From NCBI RefSeq assembly GCF_024171535.1, contig NZ_JALJZV010000018.1, positions 1 to 64,000 on the forward strand: a stretch of DNA of 64,000 nt, read 5' to 3'. A model generated the notes under the pieces. It did not search any database. It was not told the DNA's origin and worked only from the letters and a program-made list of their open reading frames with translations. Source of the stretch: Flavobacterium sp. HSC-61S13. GTDB taxonomy: Bacteria > Bacteroidota > Bacteroidia > Flavobacteriales > Flavobacteriaceae. The position numbers were made by a program, and so were the translations under genes. Positions 27,046 to 37,165 of the stretch are shown here, piece after piece; positions within the stretch are counted from its first letter, which is position 1; each line of letters opens with the position of its first letter.

Positions 27046-28890
27046 ATGTGTGGAATTGTTGGATATATAGGACATCGTGATGCTTACCCGGTAATTATTA
27101 AGGGTTTGACACGTTTAGAGTACAGAGGTTATGATAGTGCTGGATTAGCCGTATTTGACGGTGAGAAAATCAATCTTTGTAAAACCAAAGGAAAAGTTTC
27201 TGACCTAGAAGCTATTGCTACTGACGCTGTTAAAGTTGGGAAAGTAGGAATTGGACATACCCGTTGGGCTACCCACGGCATACCCAATGACATTAACTCT
27301 CACCCTCACTACTCCAATTCTGGTGAATTAGTAATTATTCACAACGGAATTATAGAGAATTACGATTCTTTAAAAAAGGAATTAATCAATAGAGGCTATA
27401 CCTTCAAATCGGAAACCGATACAGAAGTATTAATTAACCTCATTGAGGATATACAAAAAACCAATAACCTCAAACTGGGTAAAGCCGTTCAAATCGCGCT
27501 TAACCAGGTTGTGGGAGCTTACGCTATCGCTGTCTTTGACATCAAAAAACCCAATGAAATCGTCGCGGCAAGATTAGGAAGCCCTTTGGCGATTGGAATC
27601 GGAGAAAATGAGTATTTCGTTACTTCAGATGCCTCTCCTTTTATTGAGTACACCAATAACGCCATCTATTTAGAAGATGAAGAAATGGCTATCATCCGAT
27701 TACACAAACCCTTAAAGTTAAGAAAAATCAAAGACGATTCTTTGGTAACTCCTTATGTGCAAGAACTACAACTTAATTTGGAACAAATTGAGAAAGACGG
27801 TTACGACCACTTTATGCTTAAGGAAATTCACGAGCAACCCAATGTAATCAAGGATACCTACAGAGGTCGATTACTCTCTGATCGCGGTTTAATTAAAATG
27901 GCTGGTGTAGAAGATAACTTGGAGAAATTTCTCAATGCAGACCGAATCATCATCATCGCTTGTGGAACATCATGGCACGCGGGATTAGTAGCCGAGTACA
28001 TCTTCGAAGAATTTGCAAGAATCCCTGTAGAAGTTGAATACGCTTCTGAATTTAGATACAGAAATCCTATTATCTACCCTAATGATATCGTTATTGCTAT
28101 TTCTCAATCAGGAGAAACGGCAGATACCTTAGCAGCGATCAAATTGGCCAAACAACGTGGTGCTTTCGTTTTTGGCGTATGCAACGTAGTTGGATCTTCT
28201 ATTTCAAGAGAAACACATGCTGGAGCCTATACCCATGCTGGTCCAGAAATTGGAGTAGCATCAACTAAAGCTTTCACCACTCAGATTACCGTTTTAACGC
28301 TAATCGCATTACGCTTAGCTAAAGCAAAAGGAACTATGAACAATTCCGATTACCAACGTTATCTGTTGGAAATGGAGATGGTTCCGGAAAGAGTTGAAGA
28401 AGCCCTAAAAATGAATGAGGAAATTCTTAAAATTGCTAAAGTATATCAAGATGCGACCAACTGTTTGTATCTGGGACGTGGATACAATTATCCCGTAGCT
28501 CTTGAAGGTGCCTTGAAATTAAAAGAAATATCCTATATACACGCAGAAGGGTATCCTGCTGCTGAAATGAAACACGGCCCGATCGCTTTAATCGACGAAC
28601 ACATGCCGGTGATTGTTGTTGCTCAACAACAAAATCACTACGATAAAATCGTCAGCAACATTCAAGAAATCAAAGCGAGAAACGGTAAAATCATTGCAGT
28701 AGTTACCAAAGGTGACGAACAAGTACGTTCTTTGGCCGATCATGTTATAGAGGTTCCTTATATCTCTGAAGCACTTTCACCAATTATCACCACTATTCCT
28801 TTACAACTGCTTTCTTACCACATTGCTGTGTTGAGAAATTGCAACGTTGATCAACCGAGAAATTTAGCTAAATCGGTAACTGTAGAATAA
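27046..28890 (+). CDS. glmS: Glutamine-fructose-6-phosphate aminotransferase
   Basis: 614 residues. The mature enzyme starts at Cys2 (MCGIVGYIGHRDA), the nucleophile of the N-terminal glutaminase domain (about 1-220), with TRWATHG and HNGIIENY. Two SIS isomerase domains follow, with CGTSWHAG and SQSGETADT, and the C-terminus reads LAKSVTVE. It makes glucosamine-6-phosphate, the entry to peptidoglycan and lipopolysaccharide amino sugars. It is last in the GT5-like/DUF4270/glmS operon; only 5 bases precede its ATG, so no glmS ribozyme is present. A strong terminator follows. Confidence 0.98.
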   Translation: MCGIVGYIGHRDAYPVIIKGLTRLEYRGYDSAGLAVFDGEKINLCKTKGKVSDLEAIATDAVKVGKVGIGHTRWATHGIPNDINSHPHYSNSGELVIIHNGIIENYDSLKKELINRGYTFKSETDTEVLINLIEDIQKTNNLKLGKAVQIALNQVVGAYAIAVFDIKKPNEIVAARLGSPLAIGIGENEYFVTSDASPFIEYTNNAIYLEDEEMAIIRLHKPLKLRKIKDDSLVTPYVQELQLNLEQIEKDGYDHFMLKEIHEQPNVIKDTYRGRLLSDRGLIKMAGVEDNLEKFLNADRIIIIACGTSWHAGLVAEYIFEEFARIPVEVEYASEFRYRNPIIYPNDIVIAISQSGETADTLAAIKLAKQRGAFVFGVCNVVGSSISRETHAGAYTHAGPEIGVASTKAFTTQITVLTLIALRLAKAKGTMNNSDYQRYLLEMEMVPERVEEALKMNEEILKIAKVYQDATNCLYLGRGYNYPVALEGALKLKEISYIHAEGYPAAEMKHGPIALIDEHMPVIVVAQQQNHYDKIVSNIQEIKARNGKIIAVVTKGDEQVRSLADHVIEVPYISEALSPIITTIPLQLLSYHIAVLRNCNVDQPRNLAKSVTVE

Positions 28891-28911
28891 CAACATACTG
28901 ATATAAATATT

Positions 28912-28947
28912 AAAAGCCGGATTTGATAAAACAAATCCGGCTTTTTT
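28912..28947 (+). terminator. Terminator after glmS
   Basis: AAAAGCCGGATTTG and CAAATCCGGCTTTT make a 14-bp stem followed by T; on the other strand it could also serve oxyR. Confidence 0.92.
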
Positions 28948-28957
28948 TATAAGGTTA

Positions 28958-29875
28958 TTAAATTTTAGCTTCTTTTAGAAGCGGATTCACCACTTCTAAA
29001 ATCCCACTTTTAAATACATCTAATATTCCCTTTTTTACAAAATTCTTATGTACTAACAAACAAATTTCCCTGCTTGGATTGGGGTTTTTAAATTGATGAA
29101 GTCTGGAACGATCATCCTCACCAAAATCCAAAGTTGCTAAAAACGGCAAAAGCGTTAAACCGCCAGTCTTCTTAACCAATCTTATCAAAGTATCCAATCC
29201 CCCAGCTTGATAATCTAAATTACCCCAACTCTTCTGTTCTTGATTCTGTTGACACAAGCCCTGAATCTGCTCCCGCAAACAGTGCCCCTCTGCCAGCAAC
29301 CATAGTTTTTCCGTATTGATATCATGAACATCAATGGGCATCGCACCTAACTGTTCCGTATAATCAAACAACAAAAACGGTTCCTGATAAAGCGGTATAC
29401 TGACCACATTCCCAAATTTCGAAGGAATAGGTGTCGAAGCAATTCCGAAATCTAAAGTTCGATTTTCTATTCGCTCTAAAACGCTGTCTGTTATTAACTC
29501 CTGCACAATAAGATGGATCTTCGGAAACTGCTGTACAAACCGACTTAAAAATAACGGCATCAAATACGGAGCCACCGTCGGAATCACTCCAATGCGAATT
29601 TCTCCAGACAAATCTCCTTTCATCTCCTTTGCCACCTCCTGTAAATCGTAGACACTCGCCAAAATCATCTTTATCTTATCGATCAGCACCGCCCCCTCCT
29701 CAGTCACACCAACCGGCTTACTCCTTCTGTCAAATATCTTGATACCCAACTCCTCCTCTAACTTGATAATCATCGTACTCAAAGTAGATTGCGACACAAA
29801 ACACTTATCCGCGGCAAAGCTGAAATTAGTTTCTTCGTAAACTGCTAAAACATACTCTAATTGTTGTAAATTCAT
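28958..29875 (-). CDS. oxyR: LysR-family peroxide sensor OxyR
   Basis: 305 residues from MNLQQLEYVL; three extra codons upstream (MGT) are possible but unlike the family. The winged HTH (1-60) has AADKCFVSQSTLSTMI. In the effector domain EGHCLREQ and GLC place cysteines at 199 and 208, the same numbers as the redox pair of E. coli OxyR, so disulfide activation by hydrogen peroxide is expected. It is divergent from the catalase gene. Its own promoter (TTG 29918-29920, 17 bases, TATATTTG 29893-29900) overlaps a repeated operator, indicating autoregulation. Confidence 0.95.
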   Translation of the reverse strand: MNLQQLEYVLAVYEETNFSFAADKCFVSQSTLSTMIIKLEEELGIKIFDRRSKPVGVTEEGAVLIDKIKMILASVYDLQEVAKEMKGDLSGEIRIGVIPTVAPYLMPLFLSRFVQQFPKIHLIVQELITDSVLERIENRTLDFGIASTPIPSKFGNVVSIPLYQEPFLLFDYTEQLGAMPIDVHDINTEKLWLLAEGHCLREQIQGLCQQNQEQKSWGNLDYQAGGLDTLIRLVKKTGGLTLLPFLATLDFGEDDRSRLHQFKNPNPSREICLLVHKNFVKKGILDVFKSGILEVVNPLLKEAKI

Positions 29876-29892
29876 GGTACCCAAAATTTATA

Positions 29893-29920
29893 CAAATATA
29901 ACAACTATCTATCACATCAA
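29893..29920 (-). promoter_or_regulatory. oxyR promoter
   Basis: Minus strand: TTG, 17 bases, TATATTTG. One operator copy (29901-29911) fills the space between the two elements, so a bound protein would compete with RNA polymerase. Confidence 0.65.
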
Positions 29921-29932
29921 TACAACTATCTA
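29901..29932. promoter_or_regulatory. Probable OxyR operator: direct repeat ACAACTATCTA
   Basis: Two identical 11-base copies (29901-29911 and 29922-29932) start 21 bases apart, two helical turns, so both lie on one face of the DNA. Each contains CTAT, the half-site core known from E. coli OxyR. They lie just upstream of the oxyR -7 element and 33-64 bases before the katA -7 element. Confidence 0.65.
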
Positions 29933-29964
29933 AACATTCGTTTTTATCAATAAACAAACCCCCA

Positions 29965-29972
29965 TATCTTTA
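29965..29972 (+). promoter_or_regulatory. katA -7 element
   Basis: TATCTTTA, seven of eight positions of TAnnTTTG, with no TTG at -33. A weak promoter of this kind fits one that needs OxyR for activity. Confidence 0.5.
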
Positions 29973-30009
29973 CACTATAGAAAAGTACAATACTTAAAAC
30001 GATTATATT

Positions 30010-31527
30010 ATGGAAAACAAATCTAACAAAGACACACACACGAACAGCAAGATTACCACCAATGCGGGAGCTGCGGTAGGACATTATGAAGATTCGCAAA
30101 CAGTCGGAGCTCGTGGTCCGGTATTACTACAGGATTATTTTCTTCATGAAAAGCTGGCACAGTTCAATAGAGAACGAATTCCAGAACGTATCGTACATGC
30201 CAAAGGTACCGGTGCCTATGGTAAATTTGTAGTCACTCATGATATCACCCAGTACACCCGTGCAAAACTCTTTTCAGAAATTGGAAAGCAAACCGATATG
30301 TTTGTACGTTTTTCTACTGTTGGAGGTGAAAAGGGCTCGGCTGATAGCGAGAGAGACCCAAGGGGATTCGCTCTTAAATTTTATACCGAAGACGGAAACT
30401 GGGATTTGGTTGGAAACAACACTCCGGTATTTTTTATCAAAGACGCCAAAAAATTTCCCGATTTTATACACACCCAGAAACGCGATCCGCATACCAATTT
30501 AAAAAGCCCTACGATGGTTTGGGATTTTTGGTCGCTCAATCCTGAGAGTTTGCACCAAGTCTTGATCTTGATGTCTGATCGCGGAACTCCAGATGGATAT
30601 CAACACATGAACGGATATGGAAGCCACACTTTTTCGATGGTCAACGCCAACAATGAATGGAATTATGTGAAATTTCATTACAAAACCCAACAGGGAAACA
30701 GAACTTTATCAGGAGCAGAAGCACAAGAAATGCGAGGAATAGACCCCGATTTTGCACAAAAATCACTCGTAGACACCATTTCGAGAGGCGAATTTCCGAG
30801 ATATACTTTTTCGATTCAAGTCATGTCTTTGGAACAAGCCAAAAACTTCAGATGGAATCCATTTGACCTAACTAAAGTTTGGTCGCAAAAGGAATATCCG
30901 TTAATCGAAGTCGGCTATATCGAACTCAACAAAATCCCCAACAACTATTTTGCCGAGGTCGAACAGGCTGCATTTGCCCCAACCAATCTTGTTGACGGAA
31001 TTGGCTTTTCACCAGATAAAATGTTACAAGGACGTATCTTGTCGTACCCAGATGCGCAACGATATAGAATTGGCGCCAACTATCAAAGTCTACCAGTAAA
31101 TGCCTGTCCATTTATGACCAACAACTATCATCGAGATGGTGCTATGCGATTTGATGGAAACAACGGAAGCGCTCCAAATTATTTCCCGAACAGTTTTGAT
31201 GGAAATTACGAAGATTCCGCCGCAAAAGGTCAACCGTATGAATTGGATTCCGCAACAGTCGCTTATTTCGACAGAAATGAAAACGACGACGATCACTATA
31301 CGCAACCCGGGGAATTATTCGACCGAGTAATGGACGATGAAGCCAAAGCACATACTATTAACAATATTGTTGGAGCTATGAGCGGTGTAGAAGGTCCTAA
31401 GAGAGATGAAATTATCATGAGACAACTTTGTCATTGGTTTAGAGCCAGCGTACCATTGGGCATGGGCGTAGCCAGAGGACTGGGAATCGACATGGAGCAA
31501 CTTAAGAAATTCATGCCACAACCTTAA
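30010..31527 (+). CDS. katA: Monofunctional heme catalase
   Basis: 505 residues, the small-subunit (clade 3-like) size. The catalytic His63 lies in RIVHAKGTGAYG, the distal Asn in VGNNTPVFF (136/137), and the proximal heme ligand Tyr346 in RILSYPDAQRY. No signal peptide is seen, so the enzyme is cytoplasmic and removes hydrogen peroxide. It is divergent from oxyR with a shared operator, and stands alone before a terminator at 31604-31638. Confidence 0.97.
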   Translation: MENKSNKDTHTNSKITTNAGAAVGHYEDSQTVGARGPVLLQDYFLHEKLAQFNRERIPERIVHAKGTGAYGKFVVTHDITQYTRAKLFSEIGKQTDMFVRFSTVGGEKGSADSERDPRGFALKFYTEDGNWDLVGNNTPVFFIKDAKKFPDFIHTQKRDPHTNLKSPTMVWDFWSLNPESLHQVLILMSDRGTPDGYQHMNGYGSHTFSMVNANNEWNYVKFHYKTQQGNRTLSGAEAQEMRGIDPDFAQKSLVDTISRGEFPRYTFSIQVMSLEQAKNFRWNPFDLTKVWSQKEYPLIEVGYIELNKIPNNYFAEVEQAAFAPTNLVDGIGFSPDKMLQGRILSYPDAQRYRIGANYQSLPVNACPFMTNNYHRDGAMRFDGNNGSAPNYFPNSFDGNYEDSAAKGQPYELDSATVAYFDRNENDDDHYTQPGELFDRVMDDEAKAHTINNIVGAMSGVEGPKRDEIIMRQLCHWFRASVPLGMGVARGLGIDMEQLKKFMPQP

Positions 31528-31603
31528 AAATTTCAGCAACACACAACAGTTAAAGACGTCTGCACGCTCAGATCATCCTTATCAGTTGTTTTAGTGGTCA
31601 ACG

Positions 31604-31638
31604 ACCTCTCTTTTAACAAAAACAAAAGAGGGGTTTTT
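31604..31638 (+). terminator. Terminator after katA
   Basis: ACCTCTCTTTT pairs with AAAAGAGGGGT (one G-T wobble), followed by TTTT. Confidence 0.8.
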
Positions 31639-31800
31639 CCATTTAAAAATCACGGTATAATCCGCGTCAAATACTATTAGTTCGATAGAAAACTCCAAAA
31701 AATATAAAATTATAAAGCAGAGAAGGTTAATACGATCACATATCTAAAAGTGGGATGAAAATTTAATTTTCAAACTTTTTTAATTTTCGGATAAAAAAAC

Positions 31801-31808
31801 TATCTTTG
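31801..31808 (+). promoter_or_regulatory. -7 element for atpDC
   Basis: TATCTTTG, 61 bases before the atpD ATG, leaving a leader of about 55 bases. No TTG at the ideal -33 position. Confidence 0.6.
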
Positions 31809-31866
31809 CAATCTGAAAAAGAGTGTTTTTTCATTAAAGGTAAATAGCTGTTAAATAAATACATAA

Positions 31867-33381
<1,515 letters not shown>

Positions 33382-33402
33382 TCTAATTTAAACGCTATTC
33401 CC

Positions 33403-33684
33403 ATGAAACTAGAAATTGTATCACCAGAGGCCACATTATTCAAAGGAGAAGTTACTTCAGTAGCTGTACCTGGATTAAATGGAGAGTTTCAAATGCTAAA
33501 CAATCACGCTCCTATAGTATCTGCTCTAGCGAAAGGCTCTATTAAGATCGTAGGAAGCGACATTAAAATAGCTAAAGAATTTGCTTCTAAATTTCAGAAA
33601 ATTAACGACACCACTTATTGGTTGTCGATTACTTCTGGAACGTTAGAAATGAATGACAATACGATCAATATTTTAGTTAACTAA
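33403..33684 (+). CDS. atpC: F-type ATP synthase subunit epsilon, short form
   Basis: 93 residues. Only the N-terminal beta-sandwich is present (MKLEIVSPEATLFKGEV, LNGEFQMLNNHAPIVSAL). The C-terminal helical hairpin, which gives the roughly 139-residue epsilon of E. coli its inhibitory function, is absent. The protein can still dock to gamma and the c-ring but cannot block rotation by extending helices. It lies 21 bases after atpD and is followed by a strong terminator, so the short length is not caused by a sequence break. Confidence 0.95.
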   Translation: MKLEIVSPEATLFKGEVTSVAVPGLNGEFQMLNNHAPIVSALAKGSIKIVGSDIKIAKEFASKFQKINDTTYWLSITSGTLEMNDNTINILVN

Positions 33685-33706
33685 AAAAACGATCAACCCT
33701 TATTAT

Positions 33707-33746
33707 AAAAAGCTGTTTGAAATAATTTTCAAACAGCTTTTTTATT
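33707..33746 (+). terminator. Terminator after atpC
   Basis: AAAAGCTGTTTGAAA and TTTCAAACAGCTTTT form a 14-15-bp stem with a T run. Confidence 0.92.
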
Positions 33747-33935
33747 TATTAGGAGGTACTATAAGCCTCAAAAAACATTCACCCAACACCAAGGCCACTC
33801 AAACAAAGCAAATGCTTTAAAACCCCCTTAAATACCCCCTAACGTCTAGGAAGATAAAGATCTTCAATACTATTAAACAAAAAAGACTGCCTAAAACATT
33901 CTTGACACAATGCACTTTAAGAACCGACAAACTTC

Positions 33936-34589
33936 TTATTTATGCTCAGCAAAATCATCGGCCCATAATCGGCCCATACCAACAGCAACCAATATACCAT
34001 GCGGGTCTCCAAAGTCATCCAACATCACTGAAGCCATCTGAAACTTTGCAATCCCCTCAATCTTTCCCCGCTCATCAACAACCAACTCTCCAGATACCGC
34101 CACCAAGTTTTTATATAGTGCCAAAATACCATTTCCCTCCTCTAAAGATCCTTCAGTATGAAAAACTACAGAAAATTTATTGTTACTACCAGAGATAAAA
34201 CACCCCTTACCATCCCAACGCTCTAACTTGCCAGTAAAACCAGGATTGTAAATCAATAGACTTTTAAAATCAATACGCTGTACTAAATTGTTCTGATTAA
34301 AAAAAGTAATATCTGTACTACCAAAATCTATACCTTCAGAAAAATCAGGAAAATTGGATTTTTTACAAAAGAACGGACTCCCTACGAATGAACCCTCAAT
34401 TATAGGAGGCGCATTACCAGGATAAATATCCATCCCAAAATCTTCAGTAAGCAGCTGATTCATTTTTTTATCGACAAAGTCTTCGTATTTCAACTTAACA
34501 TCATTCTTCCCTACTTCCGAAGAATCATCACTAGAACAAGAACCCACAACAAAACCGATAAACAGCAAAAACAATCCTATTTTTCTCAT
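33936..34589 (-). CDS. Lipoprotein of unknown function
   Basis: 217 residues from MRKIGLFLLF. A longer frame starting at 34637 is rejected because its first codons overlap the promoter: TTG (34635-34637), 17 bases, TATCTTTG (34610-34617). A lipoprotein signal ends at Cys18 (VVGSC) followed by SSDDSSE, which resembles the surface-export signal of Flavobacteriia. The rest is soluble with beta segments and no family I recognise. The sequence ends DFAEHK. It is a single gene; the AT-rich 3' spacer has no clear terminator. Confidence 0.75.
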   Translation of the reverse strand: MRKIGLFLLFIGFVVGSCSSDDSSEVGKNDVKLKYEDFVDKKMNQLLTEDFGMDIYPGNAPPIIEGSFVGSPFFCKKSNFPDFSEGIDFGSTDITFFNQNNLVQRIDFKSLLIYNPGFTGKLERWDGKGCFISGSNNKFSVVFHTEGSLEEGNGILALYKNLVAVSGELVVDERGKIEGIAKFQMASVMLDDFGDPHGILVAVGMGRLWADDFAEHK

Positions 34590-34609
34590 AACTCCACCTT
34601 CTAATCTGC

Positions 34610-34637
34610 CAAAGATAGCTTTCTTAGCGAACAACAA
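34610..34637 (-). promoter_or_regulatory. Promoter of the lipoprotein gene
   Basis: TTG, 17 bases, TATCTTTG on the minus strand, 20 bases before the start codon at 34589. It decides the start choice. Confidence 0.6.
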
Positions 34638-34680
34638 TATAGGTTTCCAAACGTAAAAAGAGCATTTAAGGATCTAAAAA

Positions 34681-34710
34681 ACAGAAGGTAGAAAACAGAA
34701 GGTAGAAGGT
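34681..34710. repeat. Short tandem ACAGAAGGTAGAA repeat
   Basis: ACAGAAGGTAGAA occurs at 34681-34693 and again at 34695-34707 with one base between, followed by GGTAC. It lies in the gap between two minus-strand transcription units and has no coding potential. Confidence 0.6.
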
Positions 34711-34740
34711 ACAAAATAGAAATCCGAAACCACTAAAAAC

Positions 34741-34778
34741 AAAAAAGTCTCTTAAACAAAATGTTTAAAAGACTTTTT
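34741..34778 (-). terminator. Terminator of the second tRNA-Asn transcript
   Basis: AAAAAGTCTCTTAAAC and GTTTAAAAGACTTTTT pair with one mismatch; T run on the minus strand. Confidence 0.82.
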
Positions 34779-34783
34779 AAATG

Positions 34784-34857
34784 CTCCCCCTCTTGGGCTC
34801 GAACCAAGGACCCTCTGATTAACAGTCAGATGCTCTAACCAACTGAGCTAAGGAGGA
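34784..34857 (-). tRNA. tRNA-Asn (GTT), copy 2
   Basis: Identical over all 74 bases to the copy at 4423-4496, including anticodon GTT (34821-34823). The match continues past the 5' end through AGGAGGAAGGT and, with changes, into the promoter. The terminators of the two copies are unrelated in sequence. An independent single-tRNA transcription unit. Confidence 0.97.
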
Positions 34858-34871
34858 AGGTATATTACCCT

Positions 34872-34912
34872 TATTGCGGTTGCAAATATAGAAATTATTT
34901 AGGGCTTTCCAA
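34872..34912 (-). promoter_or_regulatory. Promoter of tRNA-Asn copy 2, with CGC box
   Basis: TTG (34910-34912), exactly 19 bases, TATATTTG (34883-34890), then CAACCGCAATAAGGG. The best match to the full consensus among the tRNA promoters here. Confidence 0.82.
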
Positions 34913-34939
34913 ACAAAACAAATGAAATTTTTTGCTTTT

Positions 34940-35584
34940 TTATTGCTCTCCTTTTAATACTGGCAACTTCCATTTGTAACGCGCTGCGGCTATGCGAATT
35001 ACAAAAACAAAAATTGCAGTAGAAATTTGTGTCACTGGAGCAGAAACCCCCATAAAATCGAAGCTATAATAAAGAAGAGCCCCCAAAATACAGGCTACCG
35101 CATATAATTCCTGCGTAAAAACAGCCGGTATCTCATTGATCAAAATATCGCGAATCATTCCGCCAACAACTCCCGTGATCGTCCCCATGGTTACCACTAC
35201 CCCTATGGAATAATCCAAAGTCAAAGCCTTTTCCACACCGACAACGACAAACAAGCCCAAACCGATACTATCAAACCATAAGAATGGTCCATTCAAATGC
35301 ACTAATTTTTTACGGAAAACAATAACAAAAAGCAGAGAGAGCACTGTACACCAAGCATATACACCTGATGTCATCCAAAATGGCACAACACCTAATAAAA
35401 GATCTCGCAAGGTTCCTCCACCAGTAGCTGTTACAAAACCCACGACAAAGGCACCAAACCAATCCAGTTTTTTTGCAGATGCCAAACGAATACCGCTAAT
35501 AGCAAAAGCAAACGTGCCCAAGAATTCGATAACATCAACAAAAGAAACCTGTTTCCAAAAATCAACCAACTGCTCCATAACCAC
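34940..35584 (-). CDS. TRIC/YadS-type cation channel family protein
   Basis: 214 residues with seven membrane helices in two similar halves. Each half carries a glycine-rich re-entrant motif: GGGTLRDLLLG and GGMIRDIL. This is the UPF0126/YadS family, whose structures show a trimeric channel related to the eukaryotic TRIC potassium channels. The ion carried by this member is not shown. It is read towards tRNA-Asn copy 2. Confidence 0.9.
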   Translation of the reverse strand: MVMEQLVDFWKQVSFVDVIEFLGTFAFAISGIRLASAKKLDWFGAFVVGFVTATGGGTLRDLLLGVVPFWMTSGVYAWCTVLSLLFVIVFRKKLVHLNGPFLWFDSIGLGLFVVVGVEKALTLDYSIGVVVTMGTITGVVGGMIRDILINEIPAVFTQELYAVACILGALLYYSFDFMGVSAPVTQISTAIFVFVIRIAAARYKWKLPVLKGEQ

Positions 35585-35791
35585 TAATTAAAACGAATAA
35601 TCCCGCTATTTATATCCAATCACAAAAAAAGACAAACACCCAAAGGCACCCATCTTGCATCACTACTTAAAACTCAAACGAAAATATCATTCCTCCACAC
35701 AATATACAAGTACTAAGACTTTTATTATTTAAAATATCTCGATAATAGCATACCACCTTTAAAGAACAAACTTTTTAATATACATAGCAAG

Positions 35792-35815
35792 CAGTAAACA
35801 GTAATCGGTAACTAG
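35792..35815. repeat. Dispersed CAGTAATC repeat
   Basis: CAGTAAACAGTAATCGG then TAACTAG; it matches 432-455 (CAGTAAACAGTAATCAG then TGACTAG) in 22 of 24 positions, 35 kb away. Related fragments occur near 719-748 and 22212-22240 (both on the other strand). Confidence 0.65.
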
Positions 35816-35840
35816 TCGGCATAGACAGAGTAAGCACTAA

Positions 35841-35886
35841 ATGAAGCAAGGCCATCTCTTTTGAGATGGCCTTGCTTCATTTTTAT
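35841..35886. terminator. Long perfect hairpin, probable terminator
   Basis: ATGAAGCAAGGCCATCTC and its exact complement form an 18-bp stem with loop TTTT. It lies just past the threonine dehydrogenase gene, but the better T-run is on the plus strand, where no gene leads into it. Confidence 0.7.
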
Positions 35887-35917
35887 CTTATGTTGTCTAG
35901 AATCGTTATAATACGAC

Positions 35918-36871
35918 TTACTTCCCTAAGCTAATTGCTAAATTATCCAGCATCACTTGAGTCATGCTCTTAAGATCATACTGGTGTTTCCAGTTCCAAT
36001 CTTTTTGAGCAGCCGTATCATCTATACTTGCTGGCCAGCTATCGGCAATAGCTTGTCGGAAATCCGGAGCGTAATCAATTGTAAATTCAGGAATATGTGT
36101 TTTAATCTCAGCTGCAATTTCTGCCGGCGTAAAAGAAATCCCTCCTAAGTTATATGACGAACGTATTTTTACATCTTCAGCAGGCGCTTGCATGATAGCC
36201 ACTGTAGCAGCTAAGGCGTCATCCATATACATCATAGGTAAAGCGGTATGCTCAGACAGAAAACAAGTGTATTTTTTATCTTCCAAAGCTTTGTAATAGA
36301 TATCCACGGCATAGTCTGTTGTTCCTCCACCCGGAGGCGTAGTCCAAGAAATCAACCCTGGATAGCGGATACTTCTAACATCTACACCAAATTTAGCGTG
36401 ATAGTATTCACACCAACGCTCACCAGTTTGTTTCGATATACCGTAAACCGTTGAAGGCTCCATAACCGTGTATTGTGGGGTATTTACCCTTGGAGTTGTC
36501 GGTCCAAATACCGCAATACTCGATGGCCAAAATATTTTTTTTATTTTTCCTTCTTTCGCCAAATTAAGCACGTGAAACAGAGAATTCATATTTAAGTCCC
36601 ATGCTAAAGCTGGATTCTTCTCAGCAGTAGCCGATAACATCGCAGCCATTAAATAAACTTCGTCTATTTGATGTTTCTCCACTGCATTTGCTACCTGATC
36701 AAACTCCATAGCGTTGACCACTTCAAAAGGACCAGAAGCCATTAATTCGGGTTTTCCCTCACGAATATCGGAAGCAACAACATTGTCATTGCCATATATT
36801 TCACGGAGTTTTATAGTCAATTCTGAACCGATTTGACCACAGGCTCCTATAATTAAAATTTTAGTACTCAT
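35918..36871 (-). CDS. tdh: L-threonine 3-dehydrogenase, short-chain (UDP-galactose epimerase-like) type
   Basis: 317 residues. The Rossmann motif GACGQIGSEL (9-18) and the catalytic Tyr143/Lys147 in YGISK place it among extended SDR proteins. MSTKILIIGACGQIG, LNMNSLFHVL and the substrate loop TTPPGGGTTDYAVD match the SDR-type threonine dehydrogenases described from Flavobacterium, not the zinc-dependent E. coli Tdh. It oxidises threonine at C3 with NAD to 2-amino-3-ketobutyrate. No kbl ligase gene is adjacent. TATATTTG at 36891-36898 is the probable -7 element. Confidence 0.9.
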   Translation of the reverse strand: MSTKILIIGACGQIGSELTIKLREIYGNDNVVASDIREGKPELMASGPFEVVNAMEFDQVANAVEKHQIDEVYLMAAMLSATAEKNPALAWDLNMNSLFHVLNLAKEGKIKKIFWPSSIAVFGPTTPRVNTPQYTVMEPSTVYGISKQTGERWCEYYHAKFGVDVRSIRYPGLISWTTPPGGGTTDYAVDIYYKALEDKKYTCFLSEHTALPMMYMDDALAATVAIMQAPAEDVKIRSSYNLGGISFTPAEIAAEIKTHIPEFTIDYAPDFRQAIADSWPASIDDTAAQKDWNWKHQYDLKSMTQVMLDNLAISLGK

Positions 36872-36890
36872 TGTGCGATATTTTAATTGG

Positions 36891-36898
36891 CAAATATA
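36891..36898 (-). promoter_or_regulatory. -7 element for tdh
   Basis: TATATTTG on the minus strand, 19 bases before the start codon. Confidence 0.5.
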
Positions 36899-37137
36899 CT
36901 TAATTCAAGGTAATATGGAAGAATTATCAATTGAAGATTTGATCATTTAACGATTTGCCAGTCCAACTATTATTTGAATCCCTATAAGCTGAATACGGAT
37001 TTCAAATGGTCCGATTTTCACCCCTATACCAATAGATCCATGCCCTTACTCAACTTTAAATCCAAAAAGCAAGATGAAATATCAAACGTTTCTATTGCTT
37101 TCTGGTTTAATTGTCTGAAAATTCGACATAACATTCG

Positions 37138-37145
37138 TAAATTTG
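37138..37145 (+). promoter_or_regulatory. -7 element for the lipoprotein-mfd operon
   Basis: TAAATTTG, 20 bases before the ATG of the lipoprotein gene. Confidence 0.5.
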
Positions 37146-37165
37146 TTGCTTAAATACAATTAACT

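Larger units (their letters stand above)
35585..35917. other. Spacer with a dispersed repeat and a long hairpin
   Basis: The only features here are a copy of the CAGTAATC repeat (35792-35815) and the 18-bp hairpin (35841-35880). No gene or clear promoter for the TRIC gene is visible. Confidence 0.6.

Noticed and set aside
25364..27046. A glmS ribozyme in front of glmS
   Set aside because: Only 5 bases separate the DUF4270 stop from the glmS start, and no catalytic RNA core can be placed there.
34590..34637. Upstream start for the lipoprotein gene at 33936-34589
   Set aside because: It would lie within the promoter (TTG and TATCTTTG) and precede the lipoprotein signal.
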